Part shown: positions 43,444 through 56,286 of the stretch, in pieces
How the letters are laid out: each line of letters begins with the position of its first letter
How positions within the stretch are numbered: position 1 is the stretch's first letter
Origin: Linnemannia hyalina
Lineage: Eukaryota > Mortierellomycota > Mortierellomycetes > Mortierellales > Mortierellaceae
NCBI GenBank assembly: GCA_019671135.1
Contig: JAHRHY010000021.1
Coordinates: forward strand, 248,001-312,000
Direction of reading: 5' to 3'
Length of the DNA: 64,000 nucleotides
Position numbers and translations under genes: made by a program
The notes under the pieces: model-generated
The model's database searches: none
What the model was told of the DNA's origin: nothing
What the model saw: only the letters and a program-made list of their open reading frames with translations

Positions 43444-45247
43444 TTACGGTTTGTGCAGGTCAGTTATGCTAAGAATGGCATGGTAAAGCGAATAATTGGT
43501 GGTGAGGGAGTTTATCCACTTTGCGTGTTGTTCTCGCAGAGGATGCCTTCTTGGCAGCGAATCAATTTGGATTAGATCATGACCCTTTGAGAACTGAACG
43601 TCCGCCCTCGTGGGTGTTGTCGAGTGCGAGTCCTCGTAGATGAGATGAATCTGAACCGACAACACGTCTGCGCCTGTCTGAGACTTCAAAAGTTCCAGAT
43701 CCGCCTTGCGATCAAGCTCCTCCTCAGGTTCCTTGTCAAGATCCATGGCCAGGTCATCGTCATCCAGCAGTTTGGTATTGTCGCCAAAGTTCGAGGAAAA
43801 CGTAGATGTAGATGTGGCGGGTGCAGGTTTCTGCTTCTGATTCTCGGCGTCCTTCTTTTTTGCGTCCCTGGATTGACGGCGGTGGTAAAGTGTGAATAGA
43901 GTGTCGTATCGGAAACAACTCAAGACGATATCCCGGATGGCGGCGTCTTTAGTTTTGCAGGTGATCTCTGGGATGGAGATGGCATCTTGTTCTTGGGCTG
44001 GTATTGTTGCGCCTTCCTCCTCCGCTGCTGCTGCTGCTGCTACCGCTGCCGCCTCTGATGCTGTTGTTGCTGCTTGGATGAGGGACTTGTCCAGACTAAA
44101 AGTGTTGATGATCTCATTTATATTTTCTCTCCTTGTCACAAATGCCTGTAGGTAGTCTGCCACACTCCGTGTAAACGTCTATACGATAAATTATTTCAAA
44201 GAACATATTTCTCGTGTGTAAGTCTCGTCTGTCGCGACAATAGTAGTTGACAGGTCGTTGGTCAATTGTTTTCTTCCATGAACTGTTCCAGAAAGGAAGA
44301 ATGCTTACGCTCATGTCGCGGTTGAGGTAGCGCTTTTCCAGTTCGCTGAGAGGGATCCAGTGGGGTATAGTGTGTTTTGCAATCTCAAACGTCTTCTTGG
44401 TGTCGAGTTGAGGGTCCTCATCCTCATCAAGATTCTGAGGATTGTTCCTTGAGCCTATTGGTGTCGTGCGGAGCATAATGTAGTACGGCTCGTAGTATCT
44501 GCCTATAACAGAGAGTGGCATTAAATTCCATTTGAAATGAAGAAGTAACGCGTCGTGTTAGTTTCTTTACGCCATAAAAGAAGCACCATCATTCTGTGTT
44601 CGAAGTCGAATCGGGCGGAATGCAATAACAAAAGCAAAAGGTACCGAGGGCAAAGGTGTCAAAGCGAATGCCGGCGTCCTTGGGTCCTTCAAGGATATCG
44701 CCGACATCGTACTGAGACCAATCCTGGTGATCAAACTCGTCTCCGTTGAAAAGGGTGACTCCTGTTAACCGGTAGGCCATGAGGATATCCTGCAGTCGTT
44801 TTTGTTCCAGGTCATCTGCGACTGTGTCTACCGGTGATGGTATGGGAGTGTTGTTATCTATAGAAAAGTCCCAGGGACGATGGATGGTGTGTTGTAAATA
44901 TTAGGGTCCTTTCGTGTGTGACAAGTGCGCCGAGCCAAAGTTATGACAGAAAGAGAGAGTGAGTGAGTTGAGTTACCATCTGTGATACCTTGCTCCTCCT
45001 GTTCGATCTGTCGAAGTAAGGCATCGCGTTTCGCCTCCATGCTCAGCACTATCGTTGTCGGTGAAGGGCATAAAGGAAACCCAGGGGTCGTTTGTCAGCT
45101 TTGTTGTGCATCTCGTTGTTGTGTTCATTCTTCTGACTCATGAGAACGATGTTCAAAAAGTTGAGAATACTAACACTCCTGGCGTAGGATGGCAATGTCT
45201 CCTTGTAAGGCAGCTGTCGAGCCGCCTGTTCCTGATTCCAGCTCCAT
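43444..45247 (-). CDS. MCM21: CENP-O/Mcm21-like inner kinetochore subunit, 428 aa
   Basis: Five exons: 45247-45175, 45048-44977, 44857-44645, 44502-44309 and 44178-43444; 1287 nt, all phases closed. The N-terminus is a coiled coil (ELLSMEAKRDALLRQIEQEE) assembled only when exons 1 and 2 are joined. Then come AYRLTGVTLF, GIRFDTFALGRYYEPYYIML and HTIPHWIPLSELEKRYL, which match the CENP-O (Mcm21, Mal2) RWD-type core as I know it. A longer C-terminal RWD-like half contains Ala- and Asp/Glu-rich insertions. In yeasts this protein pairs with CENP-P (Ctf19) in the COMA/CCAN complex at centromeres. The start is the Met after HTYA, 185 bp from the divergent F-box/ankyrin gene. Confidence 0.82.
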
Positions 45248-45431
45248 CGCGTAGGTGTGTTGTGGGTGAAGAGAATAACGAAGGTCGAGTTGGCGGGAAA
45301 CCCACTCATAAAGTGACCGTTCGAATAAATCACGTGTGTCAACAACATTCCTGCAAGAAAAAAAAAAGCTCCACTGCTCGTCTGCTATTCCTACTTTCTG
45401 CATACATTTGTCATTCAACCACCCACTCCTA

Positions 45432-46448
45432 ATGCCCCAACCCACCCCACCACTACTTACATTGCCGACAGAGCTCCTCATAAACATCTTTATTCTCTCA
45501 TCCAATCCGGCACTCGCACTCACCTGCCGCACTCTAAACTTCACCCTCGCTCCCCTCTCAAAGTCAAACTCAACCAGGACACGGTTCTTACTCACCCGCT
45601 ACAGACACAACTATGTCAAGGCCGTCGTCAAGGGTCTCCGCTGGGCCTTCTTCGACATTGATGTCCTGAACGCACTGGATTATATATATTCAAGAGAGAG
45701 GGACCGTAACCGTATTGGGGACGAAGCTACTGCTTGGCAAGAGGTGCTATGGCGCCCACACCCCTCAACAACCGTCGGATCATCAGCACAATTTCATGCC
45801 TGGGAAACTACAGCAACAGTAACAGCAAGTCCGACCAATCAGCTCGCGGATGATGTCTCGGTAGGTTCGTCAAGGGCGACAACACCAACATCTACACCCG
45901 GCAAACGGTCGCAACTTGCAGATACGGAGGATTCGTCGAGCAAGAAGAGGCGGAGGAAATACCCTCTGCCACTCTCCTCGACACCAAGGAATCCCCTACC
46001 GGCCGATCTATCTGTCAACAGCACTGTGGGAGGAGAAGGAGGAGGTGCATCAGATCAGCAGGACAGTTTGATCCCACTGCCCAAGGATTTTCCGATCCCA
46101 CGGCGACTGTTCAAGTCCCACGAATACATTCCTCTTCTTCGCGTCTTGCTCTCTCGAGGTGGATCACCATCACATACATCTCACTATCCTTTGGTCCGGG
46201 CATCCCAGCGAGGCGATGTCGAGATGGTCAAGATGTTACTTTCGTACGGGGCACCGGCAGAGATGAAGGCCTTGCGGTGGGCCTGTGTCGAGGAGCATAA
46301 CGAGATTGTGGATGTGTTTCTGGAGTATGGAGTCAAGCCGGACGATCAGTGCCTTAGCTGGTGTGTTGAGAAGGACAAGACGAGGATGGTTGACCGTCTC
46401 CTCAAGATGGGGGTTGTGCCCAATCTGAAGACCGTGCTTGGATTCTGA
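45432..46448 (+). CDS. F-box protein with C-terminal ankyrin-like repeats, 338 aa
   Basis: A single exon from ATG 45432. The N-terminus is a minimal F-box (LLTLPTELLINIFILSSNPALALTC in sequence, with CRTLN replacing the usual CKxW). A disordered Ser/Thr/Lys-rich middle follows, and then about three ankyrin-type helix pairs: YPLVRASQRGDVEMVKMLLSYGA, ALRWACVEEHNEIVDVFLEYGV and CLSWCVEKDKTRMVDRLLKMGV. Such proteins usually link substrates held by the ankyrin face to Skp1. The start ATG lies 185 bp from the divergent kinetochore gene, so both share a short promoter. Confidence 0.85.
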   Translation: MPQPTPPLLTLPTELLINIFILSSNPALALTCRTLNFTLAPLSKSNSTRTRFLLTRYRHNYVKAVVKGLRWAFFDIDVLNALDYIYSRERDRNRIGDEATAWQEVLWRPHPSTTVGSSAQFHAWETTATVTASPTNQLADDVSVGSSRATTPTSTPGKRSQLADTEDSSSKKRRRKYPLPLSSTPRNPLPADLSVNSTVGGEGGGASDQQDSLIPLPKDFPIPRRLFKSHEYIPLLRVLLSRGGSPSHTSHYPLVRASQRGDVEMVKMLLSYGAPAEMKALRWACVEEHNEIVDVFLEYGVKPDDQCLSWCVEKDKTRMVDRLLKMGVVPNLKTVLGF

Positions 46449-46719
46449 ACCTATCCCATACTCTCCTGCATTCTGTGTCCTGCAAAAAATAAAATGTATA
46501 TTGTCCGCAAAACGGTCACGCAACCCTTTTTTTTTTTTAGTGCCAAGCCCATGGTGGAAAGACGCAAGTTGATTCCAACTCACCCTTTGCCTCCTTCCTT
46601 CCCTTCTAACTTTGCATTCGTCGCCTATTCTTTACACATCAGTTCACCACTCTCCACCTCACATTTTAAATACAGACTTAGATACTTTCACTTTTCTGTC
46701 AAGAACACAAGTGTCCATT

Positions 46720-48333
46720 ATGATGTACCTTGTCGCTCGTGTGGTCTGGTAAGGTTTCAATTTCTTGTGCCTTTCAATGCGTGCGCGCTCCATGGCAAAG
46801 CAAAACACATTCTCAAGCTCATTCAACGCCTCCTTCCTTTCGGTTCTGTTTATGAGTAGCTCGCTTGCAGGCTGGCTTGTAAGGAACAACCCCAATTGAT
46901 GCCCGTCGTCAACGTCTCGCTCTTTTTCGCTGCCAATTCGGCTTTCTCTTCAAGTGACACAAACCTAACACGACCCTCTTTAAATGACCTGATTAGTATC
47001 CGGCGTACGCGTCGTACAAGGCGATTAACACCCGTGACAACAACCGATTGACGGCTTGGCTCATGTACTGGTCCGTCATGGGCATGTTCTCCGTCGTCGA
47101 GTTTGTCCTCGACATCTTTGTCTTTTGGTACGTATCAACAAAGTCGCACAGGGAGGAAAAGTGTCGCAGCAGGCGTTGGAGTCATTGTATAAAATCGTTC
47201 ATGCTCACAATTGCGACCTAAAACTTCCTTTGTAGGTTCCCATTCTATTACGAGATCAAGATGTTGTTTGTCCTTTGGATGGTCCTTCCCCAAACACAGG
47301 TACGCACATCAACGGGTGTTCGCATTATCCATTTTGAACTTTCGGGAAGTTATGACGATGGAACACACGGATTGACCTTGTCGCAAACAAAAAAAAATGT
47401 CTTAGGGTTCTATCTACATCTACCAAGCGATTGTCGAGCCATATCTTATGAAGCACGAAAAGGAGATCGACCTGACGCTCAAGGATATGCATAATAAGGC
47501 TATGGTGATGGGCATGCAGTACCTCAAGCAGGCGATTCAGACACTCCAGAACTTGGCACTCGATATGTACAAGAAGGTAACATCTCAATGCCAAGCATGC
47601 ACCTATTTTTGACCATGTTGTAGGACAGCATACGAGGACTGGGAGTAATTTTTTGAGTACTAATTATTCTTTTGTGTGTGCACATCGTTCATTGTAGTCA
47701 CAAGCACCAGCCAGCATGTCGTCGCTCTCTGCTGCTGGAGTAGACCAACAATCTGCAGACCAATCTGCGCCTCCACCAAGCTATACGCCTACAGCAACAC
47801 GCGACTCTACAGAAGGATCGAACTTACGTCAACCAAAACAAGGAGTGTTCTCATGGGCATTTGCAGTTGTGTCACCCAAGCTGGTTGCTGTGGCTACTAT
47901 GGCCACCAACACTGTCGGTCGCAACATCCCCTCGCGCCCCTTACCTCAACCACCTGTCAACCTCTACAGCGAAAGAACGCAGTCTACAGGATCGACCTCG
48001 TCTCGCGATTCTTCCATTTCGGGCAATGGCGTCGACAATATCCTTGGTATTATTGGCGCAGTTGCAGCATCGGCATCAAAGAATTCGAATTCGCCTTCTG
48101 CTGAAAAGACAGAATTGGACCAGCTGACGTCGCGACTGAACAGGGCTGCAAATTCGACTGGTATTGACTCGCCCGGAGGAGGACAGACTCTGCGTAGCCG
48201 TAAGATCAACCTATATGAGGACGGGCCCTCGGAGGACGATGCTTCGTCTACCACGACCAGACAGCATACTGCCGAGAACAGCTGGAGTGGTTATTCGGGC
48301 TTTGGGCGTACTTCTGTCAGCAACGACCAGTAA
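46720..48333 (+). CDS. REEP1-4-like (TB2/DP1/HVA22 family) ER membrane-shaping protein, 349 aa
   Basis: Six exons: 46720-46748, 46860-46878 (19 nt), 46997-47127, 47236-47299, 47406-47576 and 47698-48333; 1050 nt in frame. Joined, the N-terminus reads MMYLVARVVCSLAGWLYPAY, which is the expected REEP start and confirms the tiny exon. Family motifs follow: ASYKAI, LMYWSVMGMFSVVEF, FWFPFYYEIK and a KHEKEIDLTL amphipathic segment. Hydrophobic hairpins insert in the ER membrane and promote curvature. The absence of an extra N-terminal segment before the first hairpin places it closer to REEP1-4 than to REEP5/Yop1. The C-terminal 200 residues are Ser/Thr-rich and poorly conserved in kind. Confidence 0.93.
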
Positions 48334-48594
48334 AGTGTAGGGTGATATCTAGTAAAAGAATCAGGTAGTTTAAATAAACAAGAAGCGTACACTCTCTGAA
48401 TCCTACTTGCCGAGAGTATTGTCTTTGGGGGATGGTTGTGTTTTTGTCGATTGCAGCTTTTTTTATTCGGTCTAGTTGATATGGTACAGTTTTTCGGTCC
48501 AAAACCAGGCATGGAGTGTTGAGGATGTGTCGAATGCAAGTTCTCGGTTCGTCGTTGTTTGCTGTTCAAGATCCATCCTGTACTGTCCTTAGTT

Positions 48595-49408
48595 TTAGTA
48601 CTGCTTGACGTAGTAGCTGTACTGCGAAACCATCCAGATCAAAGAGGAGGCTAAAATAAGTTGAAAAGCAAACACGCGTTGTCAGGTCAAAATGCAGGGT
48701 TCCAAAGGTATGTGTATCCTGTTGTTCCTTGTCAACACATAAAACAAAAACTCCTGGAGACTTACTGGCGACGACGCAGGGGGCGAGGAAGGGTCCAGTA
48801 ATCTTTGCGGTGCGGAAGACAAAGAGCTCGGACATGAAGTGGAGCCAGGCAATGCCGAAGGTGCAGATGGTGATTTGGTACATGCTATTTTTGACACGTC
48901 GGGGGGAGAAAAAGTGTTGGGATTAGAAAAATAATGGTAAGAAGCAGTTGGGGGATGATGATGCTGGAAAAAAAGAGGCCGGTGGGTGTATGTGCTGGGA
49001 CTTACGGAGCGATGTGGAGGTTGTAGGCGCCGAAGAGACGGATGACGGAACTGAGGAGGGTCCAGACACCGAAGGTGCGGCCCGAGAGACCGGTGACTAG
49101 TGAGAGGAGCACCGTGATAGAGAGTTGGATTTGTTGTGAGTAAAAATGTTACAGCGGTCGTTGTTGCAAGTTCAATTGATCCTCCGGGGAAGAGGCAACA
49201 AACATAGGGAGTGTCATCAAAGAAAGGAGAGGAAGAAATGAACAAAAAGGAAAATACCTTCGTGCTGCTTGTTGGCGTAGATGCGTTTGGTGGCGGAGAG
49301 GGTAGCAAAGGCCTGGAAGGTGTTGAGGAAGGAGGTGACACCGACGATCCAAAGCCACTTAGGGAGGAGACCTGCGGGGAGGGAAGACCAACCAATGAGA
49401 TCGAGCAT
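48595..49408 (-). CDS. ERG28: ERG28 ergosterol-biosynthesis scaffold protein, 138 aa
   Basis: Four exons: 49408-49258, 49096-49006, 48884-48766 and 48650-48595; 417 nt with consistent phases. The family signature GLSGRTFGVWTLLSSVIRLF and HFMSELFVF match Erg28 proteins across eukaryotes. Four hydrophobic segments are visible: WLWIVGVTSFLNTFQAF, FGVWTLLSSVIRLFGAY, ITICTFGIAWLHF and FLAPCVVATSSLIWMV. Erg28 tethers the C-4 demethylation enzymes (Erg25, Erg26, Erg27) in the ER. The length matches fungal and animal homologues. It is convergent with the REEP gene, with 261 bp between stops. Confidence 0.95.
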
Positions 49409-49779
49409 GATGATGAGGGGGAGGGGGTGAATGGTTGGGAAGGAAGGGAAGGTAATGAGAGATGAAGGAAGAAGGAAAAGAAAAAGAGACGAATAGGGAC
49501 GAGGGCGAGATTATCAGGCACGACCGTTGCACAGCGCGGGAAGAAAATCGTACGATCTGTCCGTCAGGGAGTGGCTTCAACAGGAGTCTGGGCTTTGAAA
49601 AAAAAGTGACTGCCCGGTGCAAGGATAAAAACGAGGCGTTGCCCTTTTAAGAAACGCATGGCACTTTTCTTCTCTTTTTGCTTGTTCGCTTCTCCGATCG
49701 ACCTCTCTCTCTCTCCACAACCTGCATCAGCACAATTGACTTACAGGAAACTCTGGAAAACACTGAAGCCTAACTAAAC

Positions 49780-51515
49780 ATGGCTACCAACGGACGCAGA
49801 CAGATGGTCGAGGACGACGAGGACATTATTGATGTCGATGACTCGTCCCTTATGAACAATCAGGCAAACTACGCCTGGGAGGAAGAGTACAAGCGCAGTT
49901 GGGACGTCCTTCAAGAAGACGAACACGGAAGTCTCGCAGGAGTCGTCAACAGTTTACAGCAAGCCGCCAAGCGTAAGCGGTATGTTACTTTGCTTTCTGC
50001 GCACTTTAATCATTCAAGGATATGCTTGTATAGGCAAGTTACTTGGATGGTGGCGCGTAGTGTCTAATCAATTGTATTTGTTTGCCCATTTATTCCACTT
50101 ATCTCACTTAGACTATTACGTGATACGGACCCTATTCAGCGTGGAATCATTCGGCATCTCTTTATCATTATCGATCTCTCAAAGGCCATGCAGGAGAAGG
50201 ATCTTCGGCCCTCACGACTGTCGTTGACGTTCACATATCTGGAGGCCTTCATTGCTGAATTCTTTGACCAGAACCCAATCTCGCAGATCGGACTCGTCGG
50301 GACAAAAGATGGACTGGCGGAAAAGCTGACAGAACTGAGTGGAAACCCTACGGAGCATATCAGGGCACTCAAATTGAAAAAGTTTCAGGAGACTGGAGGT
50401 GAGCCTTCATTGCAAAACGCACTTGAAATGGCCCGCAGCTCATTAGTGTAAGGAAACCTCTGTACTTTCTTCACAGGCTGGATGGTTTGCTTTTCCGTTT
50501 TGTTATATGTTTGGCGCGTCGAACTCACAGTGTGTTTGTTTATCGATGATAGGCATGTCCCTGCTCACGGATCTCGGGAGATTCTTGTCATTATGGGCTC
50601 ATTAACGACAACCGATCCAGGAAACATCCACGACACGATAACGCAGCTTACTCAGGATAACATCAGGGCGTCCGTCATTGCGCTAGCAGCAGAGGTTCAA
50701 GTGCTGAAAGTTCTGACCACGCAGACAAAAGGTAACTGTCATACTATTCATTTGCCGTAGTAGTTCGTATCTGTGCCATTTGTTGTCACACGACAAAGCC
50801 TAACAATCATTTTCTTAATAATAGGAACGTTCGGAGTGGCGATGAATGAGGGGCATTACAGGGATTTGTTGTTTGAGGTCATTCCCCCGACGGCGGTTAC
50901 GACGACAAAGACTGCATCCAACCTGGTTCAGATGGGATTCCCGTCACGGTCAAACGATACTGCGGCCACGCTTTGTGCCTGTCACGGAAAGCTGACATTG
51001 GGAGGATATATTTGCCCACGGTGCAATGCAAAGCTGTGCGACATTCCGACAGAGTGCGATATATGCACGCTCACACTTGTCTCCAGTCCTCTCTTGGCCA
51101 GAAGTTATCACCATCTCTTCCCCGTCGAGAACTTTGTTGAAGTTGCCTGGAAAGAGTAGGTTCTTTGACTTGTTTAGTTGCGCGCAGGATTGTTTGTTGT
51201 TCTCGCTGCTTTGGTAATTGTGCTTATACCTTGCTTACTTGGTTCGTCGCTTCTAGTGCTTCAACGACGACACAGTGCTTCTCGTGTCAAAAGATGTTTC
51301 TCAGTCCTCACAAGATCAGTCTTCAGCTTCAGGCTACAACAGAGGCGGGAAGGTATCAATGCAAACTGTGTGAAAAGACGTTTTGTGCAGACTGCGACGT
51401 TTTCATTCACGATGTCCTTCATAACTGCCCTGGATGTCTTAGTCAGCCAAGACGGAAGGCTGGAAGTGCCCTCAACCCTGGTGCCGGATCTTCTGGGTCC
51501 CTGACTCGACGATAA
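49780..51515 (+). CDS. SSL1: TFIIH core subunit SSL1/p44, 434 aa
   Basis: Five exons: 49780-49979, 50112-50447, 50553-50731, 50825-51155 and 51257-51515; 1305 nt in frame. After an acidic N-terminus comes [20 protein letters not shown], then a von Willebrand A domain ([57 protein letters not shown]). The C-terminus has two zinc regions: [17 protein letters not shown] with ECDIC, and a C4 RING-like end ([29 protein letters not shown]). This subunit stimulates the XPD/Rad3 helicase in transcription initiation and nucleotide excision repair. The length matches the yeast and human proteins. Confidence 0.96.
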
Positions 51516-51762
51516 GCGGCTCCTTGACGCGCCGAAAAATAAACAGATATTTTTTTTCGCGTTAGTTTTTGTTTCATTTCCCCTGCAAGTCACGTGCAGT
51601 CCGTCCCTGAAGACTCGCGCCTCTTTTTTGATGTTTCCAACAAACAGACTCTCTTAAACCTCTTTTGCTTCATCACACACTTTCCGTAACAAAAGCAATC
51701 AACAACACCAGCAACACGAAGACACAGACACAGACAAAAACATCCCCCGGCAGAACAGGATC

Positions 51763-54700
51763 ATGCTGGGACAACAGAAATCACCCGTGCAGCAACGAAA
51801 TCCCGACGCCATGCGGCGCGTCAGCAGCGGACAAGGAGGAAGCAGCAGTAACATTAGACCACCCCTCGCATCCTCATCCTCATCAGCTGCTCGCTACCAG
51901 GACATCGAGGTCCCTCTCGGTGGGACCACAGAGCTGAACGACGACGCCAAGGAGAAACGTCTTCGGAGGATGTCTGACATGAACGAACGCGCGAACCGTC
52001 GACTTTCTTTCCGCCAAGGTGGTCCAGCGGCAGCAGGAGGAGACGGCCAAGGTAGTGGTGGCAATAACCTCAGCAGCCCATCGAGTAAACTGCGACCCAG
52101 CGGACCGAGCGGTCTTTTGGGCGTTGTTGATTCTTTGCAGGCGCCGCTTCCTATACCCGTTACGGTCTCCATGGACAGCTTTGAGCAGTGGTTGAAGCTT
52201 GCTACAGACAACGTACGTTCGACTGGCCTTTTGTTACCGCATTTACAAAAACAGATAATGTTCACGGTGGTGAAGACTAACGACGTTTTTGTTATTTCTG
52301 GATATCAAATAGAAAATCAACGTTCATAACAGCTGGAACCTTGCCCTGATCGACTACTTCCACGATATGTCTGTCCTGCGCGAGGGAGACTCTATCAACT
52401 TTCAGAAAGGTACGTCAACAAAGAGGCCGGCATTGCGCAAGTCTTTTTTGTTTGCTCAGGGCTCGTGGAACTTTTTGCGGACTAAATTCTCTAACGCAAA
52501 TTCTCATCCTTTTGTTTCAAAATGTATCTAGCATCGTGTACGTTAGATGGGTGCGTCAAGGTTTACACATCTAGAGTTGACTCTGTGGCCACGGAAACTA
52601 CCAAACTGCTCGGAGGTCTCGCCACCAGTGCGAGTAAGTTCAGCTTCTCTTGGAATGACGGACGTTTTAATTCTAGTGTCTATTATTTCAGACAATATTC
52701 TCAGGTGTACTAACATTTAGCTTTATTGTTACATACACTAGAGGGACACCAAGCGGAGGAAGTTGAAGAGACCAACGACGACGACGACGAACAGGGCAAG
52801 CCAGCAAAAAAGAAGGTAAACAACACACTCCGAGATTGCTATTTCACGTTATATTATTCACCAAGGCGAGTTCCGACTAACCCTCGCCTGCAAATTTGCT
52901 ACTCCTTCCTCTGATAGCACTCATCACGCAGTGGAAATACATTGGCCAAGGACTTTAGCTCTCTTTCGCTGGAAAAGTTCAATCTAGAATTCTCGGTCGA
53001 CCCACTGTTCAAGAAGACATCAGCCGACTTTGACGAGGGAGGCGCTCGTGGACTGCTTTTGAACCACCTGAGTATCGACGCAGAAGGAAAGATCATTTTT
53101 GATGCCAGCGATGCTCGAGATGAAGGCGATGATGATGACGACGAGGACGATGAAGAGGAAGAGGACGAACCGCATACGCCAACAGACGGTGAAGAACCCC
53201 GGGCTGGAACGAACAGGAAGAGCTCAGACGTCGAGAGCGCCATGATTGACATCCAGAAATTACGCTGTAAGGATTCACTATTTTCTTTCAAGATATGATA
53301 AAATGTACCACGGAGACCTGTTGGATTAATCACTAACGTTGGCGGACCAATCTATTTTAATTACCTAGCCAAATTCTTACCGTCACTGAACCAGATCTTT
53401 AGCAAGGACATTTGCCCGTCATTGAAGGACTTTCAACTTTCCGGATCGTCCGAGTTGGACTTTTCTTTCTTGAAGAGACTCCACGGCGATGACGATGGTG
53501 ATACCACCGGACATGGCACTGATCGCGACGATGTCTTTGGCGGTGGAGATGATGATGATAACGGTTACGACGATGATTTTGGTAGCCCCCCAGATGTCTA
53601 TGACGATTTGGACCAGGACCAGGCTACGGACTTTGGCCAGAACAATGCCGAGGCGGAAGGCAATGCACAGGTTGAGGATGCTTTTGGAGATCTGGACGCA
53701 CAAATTGAGGCACGTCACGCAGGACCTGCAGTGGAGAGGATCATGGCTGAATCGACAGATGAGATCGAAAAAGACCCGACCGACATGTACGCGTACCTTG
53801 ATTCGGCATTCTTGCGCAACTGGGCTGGCCCTGAGCACTGGAAGCTGAGACGTCCTCGCAAAGGTAGGCAATCGCAACTGATGCCGCAGCCGTATCAAGT
53901 CGTTAGTTTCAACTTTCATTTTTGTATGTCACTGACATTTGTTTGTGCTTTAACGTGCTTCGCTCTCATAGAGAAAAAGCCTGATCCTAATGCAGTACCC
54001 GAGGAAGGTGCTCCAGAGGATGAGGAAGCGGCTCCCAAGAAGAAGGGCGGCAAAGTCCCACTTGTGATCAATTTCCTGGAAGCTCCAGAGGTGGACGAGA
54101 ATGAGCTGTTTGCGCCCGCCGACGCTAGTGCCTTGTCGATTTCTAATGCCAATCTGGCCGATAGTCGCAAGCAAACACACCTCCTCCCAGATGACATTCA
54201 CTTTTCGTCAAAACAGCTCCTGCGCATGTTCCTGAAGCCAGCATTCATCGTAAGTATCTATCATTGGAACCTCTTACTTTTGAAAGTGTGCGTATTTTTG
54301 TATCCGTAGTTTTGACTAACCCATTGGTTTTATATAATGTAGATAAAGTCGAAGAACAAGAAGCCACAACCAGGATTCCTTCAGCAAAACGAAGATACAG
54401 AGCCTTGTAAGTTTATCATTGAAAACTGTCTGGATATGGCATGGGGAAAATCTTCAATGTCTGACATCGAGTACTAACAAAAATATATATATATGTCGAC
54501 CTCATGCGGTAATCTAGTCGCGCTGACGTTCCCCGATGAAGAGTTCTGGGCATCACACACCAACAATATCAACGACGGGGATGTGACTGCGCTCACAGAC
54601 CAGCTGGACCAGACACAGATCTACAACGACTATGATGATGACGACGACGACTTTGGATCTCCAGATCAAGGATTCTTTGCCGGACCTGGTGGTGAGGGTT

Positions 54701-55209
54701 TGGGCGGTATCCTTGGGTTTGGTCTGGATGGTGATGGCAATGACTATGCCAGCCAGTTGGTCACACAACCCAAGCTCGTCAAGGCAACGTCGATCAGCTT
54801 CTCCAAAACAGCCAAGAAGGTCGATGTCAAGAAGCTGAAGGATAATATCTGGAAAGAGATGACCCAACAGTCGTTGAAGCGGCAAGCAGGCGGCAGGGAT
54901 GGCCATGACCGGAGGAAGAACAAGAGGGCCAATATTGCGGATGATGAGGATGAGGGAGGAAGGGATAATGATGATGATGACCATGATGGTCATAGTGCAG
55001 ATGAGGATGTGGAAGGCGGTGGCGAATATGTCAAGAAGGAGCAACGGTTCACAGAGATCATTGGAGGTCTGAGCAAAATGTATCCGGAACAGAGGCTGCG
55101 GGATATCTCCGTGCCGTTCTGTTTCATCTGTTTACTGCATCTGGCGAACGAGAAGGATCTGGAGATTACCGGGTCTGAAAACTTGAATGAGCTGGTGATT
55201 CGGCTCTAG
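51763..55209 (+). CDS. BRN1: condensin complex subunit 2, kleisin CAP-H (Barren/Brn1), 866 aa
   Basis: Nine exons: 51763-52212, 52313-52409, 52532-52633, 52742-52815, 52918-53266, 53369-53863, 53972-54249, 54343-54406 and 54518-55209; 2601 nt in frame. Conserved CAP-H blocks are KINVHNSWNLALIDYFHDMS, KASCTLDGCVKVYTSRVDSV, FNLEFSVDPLFKKTSADFDE followed by GLLLNHLSID, PDDIHFSSKQLLRMFLKP, FPDEEFWA, and the C-terminal RDISVPFCFICLLHLANEK winged helix. Three strongly acidic linkers separate them. As the kleisin, it bridges the SMC2 and SMC4 heads and recruits the HEAT subunits to compact mitotic chromosomes. The gene lies 247 bp downstream of SSL1 on the same strand. Confidence 0.96.
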
Positions 55210-56286
55210 TTTGCTGGGATAAGGAGAAAGTTGAGGGAGGTGTCTTTGTTTGTATTTGCATAGTAACATGTTGCGCCGGCATCCTAATAGAACTTTTTTT
55301 TTTTCATTCACGTTTTTTCACTTGGGCTTCAATTGGCTTTTGTCTTCGTCGTTGTGTTTGACTCTTTGCCACCAAAAATGTATGCTTTGAGGGCGACGAA
55401 AAAGTGAACGCGTCTTTGGTATGAAAGGGTCGTGGTCGTCACGATGAAAAACGCAAAGGTATAGCCATTGGCTGGATAAAAAAAAAAAATCTTCATATCC
55501 GATCTGAAATGCGTCGAACCTGGATCGTTTCGTAGGCTTGCTTGCATTTTGTCGTTTTGGTACCTGTGATGCATGTTACACTTGCGCAATATACAATGCG
55601 ATGTCGGAGACTACGCAAAGTGCGGCGGGTCTAACGTTTGAATCTGACCCAGACTTTGACCACCCCGCATCGTAACCGTTACCGATTTATCATTCAATTC
55701 ATCACACCGTCCTAAGCTTCAAACGTACCGGGAATACAGAGTAATTAATCGGTCGGCTCTTTAGCGCCTATGGGTTTGATTACGTGCATGGTTGTGTTGT
55801 GTGTTTGCTTGCGCCATGGTTATTTTCGACCAGATGTCAAATCGGGTTGATTTGTTGTCCTCGATTCTAGAGAGTACTTTCCCCTGGATATAGCCCATTA
55901 TATCTAGATAGTTCTGATCGATTGTTCTAGTGAGAAAGTCCTCACTGTCCGTAGTTTACGATGTCTTGAGGAATGGAGAAGAATGGACTGGCCAACGCCG
56001 GTTTCTTTTTAGGTTTGAAAAAAAAGACGGCGTCCTTGCAGTTGTGGCCCTTTTAGTGTGACCATTGTTGGAGTGTGGCTCAGAATCTCGGCGGATCGTA
56101 TTTTGCTTAAATACCTTACCGAGATTGAAGATGTAATAGAAAGTAACCCGCTTTTCTCTTCCTCAACACACCAATGTAAATAACTGGTACCATTTCGCGT
56201 CATCCCTCCCTTGTCTCTCTTCTCTCAGATTCTGTTTGTACCTCAGGCTAACTCCTTTTCTATTCGCAACTAGAAGTTCACCAAAA
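55210..56286. other. intergenic, no gene seen
   Basis: About 1.1 kb between the CAP-H stop and the small secreted protein. A TTAAATA element at 56106-56112 could serve the latter's promoter. No RNA gene or repeat was recognised. Confidence 0.6.
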
